11,731 nucleotides of DNA from an uncultured Oscillospiraceae bacterium. Its GTDB lineage: Bacteria; Bacillota; Clostridia; Oscillospirales; Acutalibacteraceae. The position numbers and the translations under genes were made by a program. The DNA is taken from contig URYV01000036.1 of NCBI GenBank assembly GCA_900552285.1, forward strand, positions 1 to 11,731, given 5' to 3'. Positions 6,755 to 11,731 of the stretch are shown here, one piece after another (the stretch's first letter is position 1; each line of letters opens with the position of its first letter). The notes beneath the pieces are model-generated. The model ran no database searches and was not told where the DNA came from. It worked only from the letters and a program-made list of their open reading frames with translations.

Positions 6755-8704
6755 TTATTCGGTCAAACGGTCGAGCACGCTTTTGTAAAGCCCCGACGGG
6801 TCCTTAAGGAAATTTTCCTTAACAATGTCGGCCTGCATTCCGTCGGCCACAAGGAATTTCACCGTCATAAGCTCAAGGTTGCCGTCCTTGATGATTATTG
6901 CGACCTCATAGCCCTTGTCGGTTTTGGAAACGTTGATTTCGTTTTCCTTAAGAGCTCTTGCCTTTGCAAGCAAAGCGGTGGCCTGCTTGACCGCCCTTTC
7001 TCTCACCGAAAAGGGAAGGGAGGTTTCCAGCATTTCGGCATACTCTCTGCCCTTGACGGTCAGAGAATAGCTTTTTTCTCCGTCTCCGCCGCTTGCGATG
7101 ACGGCGTCGGTCTTGACAAGCTCGGAAAGAGCCTGGGACAGATTCCAATAGCTTGCGAGAGCATCGGTCTGAATGGCTTCGTCAATAAGGCTTCTGGAAA
7201 GGGGAGCGCCGACGGTTTTAAGCAGATAACAGACGAGTATCTTAATGTCGTCAATGTCGCGCAGCCCGCCCACTTCAACGCCATAGTCAAATCCCGTTGT
7301 GTGGCGGCGCTGGGGAACGTCCTCTACCACTCTTGCCGAAACCTTGTCAAGCTCGCCGGCACCGACCGTTATGATAAGGTCGCCGGGGCGGGCGATTTTA
7401 CGCAGAAACTCCACCATGTCGTCAAAATCAGGCATATAATATGAGCCGTCGATTTTTGCCGCAAGATCGCGGGATGTGATGTTGGTGGTGTTCTTTTCTC
7501 TGGCGGCGTAGATGTCGGCCAAAACAAGAATATCGGGGCGGGAAAGCTGAGTCACAAAGTCGTCGAAAAAGGCGGCGGTTCGGGTGAAGGTGTGGGGCTG
7601 AAAGGCGCATATTATGCGTTCATAGCCCATGCTTTGAGCCATGTCGAAAAGCACCTTGAGCTCCCCGGGATGGTGAGCATAGTCGTCATACACCATGGCT
7701 CCCGAATACTGCCCTTTAAATTCAAATCTGCGTGCAACTCCGCCGTAGGAGGAAAGACCGCGTTCTATCGAATCGGGGTCGAGCCCGATTGAAAGGGCGG
7801 CCGCCGCCGCGCCGAGAGCATTTAAAATATTGTGTCTGCCGGGTACGAGCAGGCGGATATGAGCCTGTTTTTCGCCTTTGCAGCAGAGATCGAATTCACC
7901 TATTCCGTGGTTGAATTTTATTTTTTGAGCCGTCACATCGGCGTCGGAGTCGATGCCGAAGGTTATAATTATGCGGTCAATGCCGCTTATCGTTTCCATG
8001 GTGTTTTTGTCATCGGCGTTTGCAACCACAATGCCTCTGTCGGCAGGAGTCTTGAGGGCAAATTTCCTGAAAGAATGTTTGACATCGTCAAGGTCTTTGA
8101 AAAAGTCGATGTGGTCGCATTCCACGTTCATGATGACGGCAACCGTGGGGAAAAATTTCAAAAATGAATTGCAGTATTCACAGGCTTCGAGGATTATTGT
8201 GTCTCCCTTGCCGACTCGGTGGCCGCCGCCGATAAGGGGTAGGGAACCGCCTATCATGACGGTGGGGTCGGCGCTTGCCGCCATGGCAATGTGGGTCAGC
8301 ATTGAGGTGGTGGTGGTTTTTCCGTGGGTGCCCGAAACGCAGACGGCGTTTTTATACCGCTGCATAAGAGCTCCCCAGCCCTCTGCCCTCGAATAAACGG
8401 GAATACCGAGCCGTCGCGCCTCGGCAATTTCGGGATTGTCGTCCTTAATTGCGGCCGAGCGGATTATATAGTCGGCATCTCTGACATTTTCGGCAAAATG
8501 GCCGATGAAAATCTTAACCTTACGTTTGGAAAGGCTTTTGGTCGCAGAGCCGTTTTGCATATCCGAACCGGTTATTTTATGACCGCTTTCAAGCAGCGTT
8601 TCGGCAAGAGAACACATGGAAACCCCGCCGATACCGATAAGGTGAGCGGTTTTTTGTTTGTCGTTTATAAACTCGAGTATGTCGGGACGATTGACGTCTT
8701 CCAT
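6755..8704 (-). CDS. murC: UDP-N-acetylmuramate--L-alanine ligase MurC with fused C-terminal DUF4364 domain
   Basis: MurC adds L-alanine to UDP-N-acetylmuramate using ATP, the first peptide step of peptidoglycan synthesis in the cytoplasm. Residues 1 to about 460 are a full MurC: nucleotide-sugar loop HLIGIGGVSM (21-30), ATP loop SGTHGKTTTT (124-133), EACEY (173-177), NVECDHIDFF (193-202), PGRHNILNALGAA (288-300), DDYAHHPGE (340-348), FQPHTFTRT (368-376) and TVGAGELDKV (446-455). Residues from about 470 to 649 match DUF4364, normally a separate small protein of Clostridia with a winged-helix-like start: FDYGVEVGGL (472-481), DIKILVCYLL (486-495), SYSLTVKGREY (545-555), LPFSVRERAV (563-572). 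No stop or convincing internal ribosome site separates them; a GTG at codon 459 lacks a good Shine-Dalgarno. ATG 8704 has AGGAGGT at 8711-8717, overlapping the stop codon of the preceding gene, so translation is probably coupled. Confidence 0.93.
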   Translation of the reverse strand: MEDVNRPDILEFINDKQKTAHLIGIGGVSMCSLAETLLESGHKITGSDMQNGSATKSLSKRKVKIFIGHFAENVRDADYIIRSAAIKDDNPEIAEARRLGIPVYSRAEGWGALMQRYKNAVCVSGTHGKTTTTSMLTHIAMAASADPTVMIGGSLPLIGGGHRVGKGDTIILEACEYCNSFLKFFPTVAVIMNVECDHIDFFKDLDDVKHSFRKFALKTPADRGIVVANADDKNTMETISGIDRIIITFGIDSDADVTAQKIKFNHGIGEFDLCCKGEKQAHIRLLVPGRHNILNALGAAAAALSIGLDPDSIERGLSSYGGVARRFEFKGQYSGAMVYDDYAHHPGELKVLFDMAQSMGYERIICAFQPHTFTRTAAFFDDFVTQLSRPDILVLADIYAAREKNTTNITSRDLAAKIDGSYYMPDFDDMVEFLRKIARPGDLIITVGAGELDKVSARVVEDVPQRRHTTGFDYGVEVGGLRDIDDIKILVCYLLKTVGAPLSRSLIDEAIQTDALASYWNLSQALSELVKTDAVIASGGDGEKSYSLTVKGREYAEMLETSLPFSVRERAVKQATALLAKARALKENEINVSKTDKGYEVAIIIKDGNLELMTVKFLVADGMQADIVKENFLKDPSGLYKSVLDRLTE

Positions 8705-8715
8705 AAACGAACCTC

Positions 8716-9390
8716 CTATAATCTGAAAATGCCTTTTTCGGTCAGCACGAATTCGTTGGAATTGATTTTCTCATAGTCGGTGACCGGGTCGGTGAAGGAC
8801 ATATAATTTTTAAAGGTGAACCGCTCGGTGTCGACCTCAATTATCTTTTTTTCGTCAGCGGCGCAAACGCGCAGAGCGCCGTCGTCGCACACATAAAGTC
8901 CGCACAGCCCGGTGGGAAGATCGCCGTCACCCCCGATACGGAGGGTACGGCGGAGATGATGCTCGGCGGAATAGGCAATAACGGCCGAGGGATTTCTATA
9001 TGCCGCCCAAACGGTGTTCCCCGAGACGGCAAGGGCGGAAGGAGCCTGATCCTTGTAAAGGGCGTGGCCGCTCCACTCGATTTTGCCGTCCTTTCCGTAA
9101 ATGACGGCGCTTCCGTTTTTAAGCACTATAAGGGTGCGGAAATCGGGCAAAACCACCGCCTTGCAGGAAATAAATTCGTTGGGATCGTTTTCGAATTGCT
9201 CGAAAATATTTCCGAATTTTGCGAGCAGAAAAACGCTTCTCGTAACCGGAGAAACCGCTCCCGTGCCGCAGTCATACATACGGTAGACAATGGACGTTTT
9301 GCCCTCGTGCTCGTCCTGTTTTGCCACAAAAACAAGGTTGTTTTGCGAACGCACCATCTGAAGGGTGCCCTGTTCATATATCTGTTTCAT
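8716..9390 (-). CDS. Hypothetical cytoplasmic protein, possibly beta-propeller-like
   Basis: I do not recognise this 224-residue protein. It has no signal peptide or membrane segment. The sequence is rich in short beta-strand-like stretches separated by turns with Gly/Asp (for example TLIVLKNGSAVIYGKDGKIEW at about 86-106 in part, and LYVCDDGALRVCAADEKKII at 165-184). This suggests a WD/NHL-like propeller of few blades, but no diagnostic repeat is clear. ATG 9390 was chosen because GAGGTG (9396-9401) lies five bases upstream; a TTG at 9393 would be too close to it. It lies 14 bases after the rex stop, and its TAG stop (8716-8718) overlaps the murC ribosome site. Tight coupling to rex and murC suggests a housekeeping or sensing role, but function is unknown. 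Confidence 0.82.
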   Translation of the reverse strand: MKQIYEQGTLQMVRSQNNLVFVAKQDEHEGKTSIVYRMYDCGTGAVSPVTRSVFLLAKFGNIFEQFENDPNEFISCKAVVLPDFRTLIVLKNGSAVIYGKDGKIEWSGHALYKDQAPSALAVSGNTVWAAYRNPSAVIAYSAEHHLRRTLRIGGDGDLPTGLCGLYVCDDGALRVCAADEKKIIEVDTERFTFKNYMSFTDPVTDYEKINSNEFVLTEKGIFRL

Positions 9391-9404
9391 CAAAGCACCT
9401 CAAG

Positions 9405-10028
9405 TCAGTTGATTTTATAGCAGAGCGTCATAAGACTGTCGCCCAAATGGACGTTTTCCACGGCAACGCCGGGGTGATTGAGAGCCACGTCATAGTGGCT
9501 GAAATTCCAAAAGGCTTTTATCCCAAGCTTAATGAGCAGGGGAACAAGCTCTCTGGCGCTTTCGGGAGGAATACAGAGCACGGCCATTTCGGGCAGATTT
9601 TCTCTGCAGAATTCGTCCAGCCCGTCGATATGTCTGACCGGAATTCCCTTGATCATTTGGCCGGTGAGAGCCTCCTTACGGTCAAAAATGCCAATAAGGG
9701 AAAAACCCTTTGTTTCAAAGGTGATTTGATTTGAAACCAAGCGGCCGAGATTACCCGCGCCGATTATTATGGCCTTATGACCGCTGTGGACTCCGAGAAT
9801 GGAGCCGATTTCTTTATGAAGCTGTTCCACATTATAGCCGTAGCCCTGCTGTCCGAAACCGCCGAAGCAGTTGAAATCCTGCCTGATTTGAGAGGCGGTC
9901 AGCCCCATGCGCTGGGACAGCTCGCGGGAGGAAATGCGAATTATTCCGTTGGACTTAAGCTCACCGAGAAATCTGTAATATCTCGGCAGTCTTTTTATGA
10001 CCGAAAAGGAAATGGACTCGTTTTTCAT
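9405..10028 (-). CDS. rex: Redox-sensing transcriptional repressor Rex
   Basis: Rex is a homodimeric repressor that reads the NADH/NAD+ ratio: NADH releases it from TTGTTAA-type operators in front of fermentation and respiratory genes. The 207-residue length is normal. The N-terminal winged helix contains SSRELSQRMGLTASQIRQDF (33-52) with the recognition-helix signature SQIRQDF, then GYGYNVEQL (62-70). The Rossmann part has GAGNLG (90-95) and FDRKE (115-119), and the C-terminal domain-swap region has WNFSH (174-178) and VENVHLGDSLM (190-200). The start ATG 10028 has a modest GGTGAT site at 10033-10038, and icd stops 12 bases upstream, so the gene is co-transcribed with icd. A near-consensus Rex operator over the operon promoter suggests autoregulation. 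Confidence 0.95.
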   Translation of the reverse strand: MKNESISFSVIKRLPRYYRFLGELKSNGIIRISSRELSQRMGLTASQIRQDFNCFGGFGQQGYGYNVEQLHKEIGSILGVHSGHKAIIIGAGNLGRLVSNQITFETKGFSLIGIFDRKEALTGQMIKGIPVRHIDGLDEFCRENLPEMAVLCIPPESARELVPLLIKLGIKAFWNFSHYDVALNHPGVAVENVHLGDSLMTLCYKIN

Positions 10029-10040
10029 TTTATCACCGAA

Positions 10041-11204
10041 TTATTTGGTAAGTTTTTTTACTGTTTCCATAACATAATCGCCGAATTCGCTGCAGGTACA
10101 GCCGGTGTCGCGGCCGGTGATTTCAAGCTTCTTTTCCTCAAACATACAAATGTCGAGAGCGCGGGAAAGAAGGTCGGCCTTGTCCTGCTTTCCGATGTGG
10201 GAAAGCAGCATAACGGTGGCGCGGAGCATGGAGCAGGGGTCGGCGTATTTGTCGCGGCCTTCCTCGACCATGCGGGGAGCCGAGCCGTGAATGGCCTCGA
10301 ACATGGCATAGCGCTTGCCGATGTTTCCGCTGCCTGCGGTGCCGACGCCGCCCTGGAATTCGGCTGCTTCGTCGGTTATGATGTCGCCGTAGAGATTGGG
10401 GAGAATAAATACCTTAAAGTCGGTGCGGCGCTTTTTGTCTATGAGCTTTGCGGTGGTTATGTCGATATACCAATCGTCGGTTGTGATTTCGGGATATTCC
10501 TTGCCGATCTCCTTGCAGAGATTGAGGAATTTTCCGTCGGTGGTTTTGATGACGTTGGCCTTGGTTATGACCGATACGCGGTCTTTGTGATTTTTTCTGG
10601 CATAATCATAGGCGAGCCGAGCAATACGGTCGGTGCCCTGAGAGGTGGTGACGGTAAAGTCTACCGCCAAATCGTCGCTCACGTTAACTCCCTTTGAGCC
10701 GAGTGTGTATGCGCCCTCGGTGTTTTCGCGGAAGAAGGTCCAGTCAATGCCCTCTTCGGGAACTTTGACCGGGCGGACGTTTGCAAAAAGGTCAAGCTCT
10801 TTTCTCATGGCAACGTTGGCGCTTTCGATGTTGGGCCATTCGTCGCCTGCGCGGGGGGGGGTGGTAGGCCCTTTCAGGATGACGTGGCATGCCTTCAGTT
10901 CGGCCAGCACGTCGTCGGGGATGGCCTTCATGTGGGCGGCGCGGTTCTCGATGGTCAGGCCGTCGATCTCCTTGAACGCCACCTTGCCCCTTTCCACCTC
11001 GTCTTTCAAAAGAAAGCGCAGCACGCGCTCGGCTTCATGGGTAATGGTCGGGCCGATGCCGTCGCCGCCGCACACGCCGATGATCAGCTTGTCCAGCTTG
11101 GAGTAATCAATAAAATCGTCCTGCGCCTTCATATCCATGATGCGCTTGCGCTGACTCTCTACAACTGCCTCAAATTTATCCAGAACAGACTGGTCGATAG
11201 ACAT
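10041..11204 (-). CDS. icd: Isocitrate/isopropylmalate dehydrogenase family protein, probably isocitrate dehydrogenase
   Basis: A beta-decarboxylating dehydrogenase of 387 residues, probably turning isocitrate into 2-oxoglutarate. The adjacent aconitase favours isocitrate over isopropylmalate; NAD or NADP preference is not decided here. Visible features: GVCGGDGIGPTI (43-54); substrate-loop IESANVAMRKELDLFANVRP (126-145) with Arg134 and Arg144; FFRENTEGAYTLG (157-169) with Arg159 and Tyr166; Lys215 in ITKANVIKTTDGKF; metal ligands in NLYGDIITDEAA (270-281), Asp274 and Asp278; and IHGSAPRMVEEG (305-316). All key residues seem present. ATG 11204 has AGGAGG at 11213-11218. Codon use changes sharply within the gene: leucine is CTG in 8 of 10 cases before about residue 115, and in 1 of 18 after it. 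The change falls at a C9 homopolymer (complement of 10853-10861), so the gene may be a mosaic or an assembly join. Confidence 0.88.
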   Translation of the reverse strand: MSIDQSVLDKFEAVVESQRKRIMDMKAQDDFIDYSKLDKLIIGVCGGDGIGPTITHEAERVLRFLLKDEVERGKVAFKEIDGLTIENRAAHMKAIPDDVLAELKACHVILKGPTTPPRAGDEWPNIESANVAMRKELDLFANVRPVKVPEEGIDWTFFRENTEGAYTLGSKGVNVSDDLAVDFTVTTSQGTDRIARLAYDYARKNHKDRVSVITKANVIKTTDGKFLNLCKEIGKEYPEITTDDWYIDITTAKLIDKKRRTDFKVFILPNLYGDIITDEAAEFQGGVGTAGSGNIGKRYAMFEAIHGSAPRMVEEGRDKYADPCSMLRATVMLLSHIGKQDKADLLSRALDICMFEEKKLEITGRDTGCTCSEFGDYVMETVKKLTK

Positions 11205-11224
11205 AGTTTTGTCCTCCTACACCA

Positions 11225-11242
11225 TTGATATTATTTTAACAA
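11225..11242 (-). promoter_or_regulatory. Predicted Rex operator overlapping the icd-rex promoter
   Basis: The minus strand reads TTGTTAAAATAATATCAA. Against the known Rex consensus TTGTTAA-N4-TTAACAA the left half is perfect (7/7) and the right half matches 5/7. It covers the whole -10 box (11238-11233) and probably the start site, the classic position for repression. It lies about 1.2 kb upstream of rex itself in the same operon. Confidence 0.68.
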
Positions 11243-11261
11243 AAGAAAATATGCCTGTCAA
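11233..11261 (-). promoter_or_regulatory. Sigma-A-type promoter for the icd-rex-hyp-murC operon
   Basis: TTGACA (11261-11256), 17-base spacer, TAAAAT (11238-11233) on the minus strand. The -35 box sits in the distal arm of the aconitase terminator hairpin, so DNA is shared between termination of one gene and initiation of the next. The icd ATG is about 22 bases past the expected start site near 11226. Confidence 0.8.
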
Positions 11262-11298
11262 GGGGAACCGCGCGGCTCCCCGATCGAGCCTGACAGGC
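11241..11298 (-). terminator. Compound hairpin terminator after aconitase
   Basis: On the minus strand GCCTGTCA (11298-11291) pairs with TGACAGGC (11260-11253). Inside this is an 8-bp stem, GGGGAGCC (11281-11274) with GGTTCCCC (11269-11262), closed by a GCGC loop and including one G-U pair. A nine-base bulge lies on one side. A T-rich run, ATATTTTCTTTT, follows. It begins directly after the aconitase stop. Confidence 0.75.
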
Positions 11299-11731
11299 TT
11301 ACTTGTTCTGCTGACGTGCATACAGCAGCGTGCCGCCTGCAAGCAGTGCGTGACGCTGGCGCTCGGAAACCTCACAGTCGGCCTTGAAGGTCTTGCCGCC
11401 GCAAACAACGGTGACCTGCTCGCCGTTCTTTACTTCCTCGAGCACGTTCGGCAGAGAGATTTCATCCAGCAGATTGATTGCATCGTAGTCTGCCGGATCG
11501 GCAAAGGTCAGCGGGATGATACCGGAGTTGACCAGATTTGCCTTGTGAATTCGTGCGAAGGACTTGCACAGTACAGCCTTTACGCCCAGATACAGCGGAA
11601 CGAGCGCTGCATGCTCACGGGACGAGCCCTGACCGTAGTTTGCGCCGCCGACAATTACGCCGCCGCCCTGCTCCTTGCAGCGGGACGGGAACTCCGGATC
11701 AACGTTGATGAAGCAGTAGTTGGAGTAGTAC
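11299..11731 (-). CDS. acn: Aconitate hydratase, C-terminal swivel domain (5' end outside window)
   Basis: Aconitase interconverts citrate and isocitrate with an iron-sulfur cluster. Only the last 143 residues are in the window, all from the C-terminal swivel domain. Diagnostic stretches are GGANYGQGSSREHAALVP, then VKAVLCKSFARIHKANLVNS and IIPLTFADP, the substrate-binding region with the invariant SSREH and SFARIH motifs. The cluster-binding cysteines lie upstream, outside the window. The stop TAA is at 11299-11301. With the next gene it forms the citrate-to-2-oxoglutarate branch used for glutamate synthesis. Codon use stands out: CTG for 11 of 14 leucines, CCG for all 6 prolines, no AGA, ATA or GGA. 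This matches the 5' part of icd more than the genes farther left. Confidence 0.95.
   Translation of the reverse strand, partial: YYSNYCFINVDPEFPSRCKEQGGGVIVGGANYGQGSSREHAALVPLYLGVKAVLCKSFARIHKANLVNSGIIPLTFADPADYDAINLLDEISLPNVLEEVKNGEQVTVVCGGKTFKADCEVSERQRHALLAGGTLLYARQQNK

Noticed and set aside
9777..10697. A 306-codon plus-strand frame opposite rex and icd
   Set aside because: It spans the boundary of two well-identified minus-strand genes and has no recognisable protein character or ribosome site.
10853..10861. Nine-G run considered as a phase-variation switch in icd
   Set aside because: The frame is intact through it and encodes the conserved GPTTPPR region; a central metabolic enzyme is an unlikely phase-variable target. 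It is better kept as a possible join or sequencing-error site.

Overview
The window looks like chromosomal DNA of a low-to-mid GC Firmicute, most likely an uncultured member of the Clostridia (Oscillospiraceae/Ruminococcaceae type). The evidence is strong AGGAGG ribosome sites, canonical sigma-A promoters with 17-bp spacers, an AddB-type (AddAB) recombination nuclease subunit, the Rex redox repressor, a DUF4364 domain and a secreted protein with Listeria-Bacteroides (InlB B / Flg_new) repeats. No tRNA, rRNA, CRISPR array, transposase or phage gene was seen.

Layout. Bases 3-2225 (minus) hold the N-terminal two thirds of addB. A compact divergent promoter pair (about 2320-2395) drives addB leftward and a DUF4432 aldose-1-epimerase-family gene (2468-3505) rightward. 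A separate promoter at 3529-3557 precedes a 986-residue secreted repeat protein (3613-6573), which ends at two tandem terminators. A third hairpin, facing the other way, ends the minus-strand operon that fills the right half.

That operon reads right to left: an isocitrate-dehydrogenase-family gene (10041-11204), rex (9405-10028), a hypothetical gene (8716-9390) and a murC gene fused to a C-terminal DUF4364 domain (6755-8704). Gaps are 12, 14 and 11 bases. Upstream of it is the 3' end of an aconitase gene (11299-11731), closed by a large hairpin. The -35 box of the icd promoter lies inside the distal arm of that hairpin. An 18-bp near-match to the Rex operator overlaps the -10 box. Aconitase and isocitrate dehydrogenase make 2-oxoglutarate and reduced cofactor, so NADH-responsive Rex control of its own operon is a coherent reading, with a cell-wall precursor ligase carried along on the same transcript.

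Most interesting points: (1) an abrupt codon-usage break inside icd, at a run of nine G (plus strand) near 10853-10861, suggesting a mosaic gene or a chimeric assembly join; (2) the nested terminator/promoter/Rex operator; (3) the MurC-DUF4364 fusion; (4) a large internal duplication in the surface protein containing a domain I do not recognise, with a membrane anchor tail but no LPXTG. I did not find a clearly new defence or mobile system.
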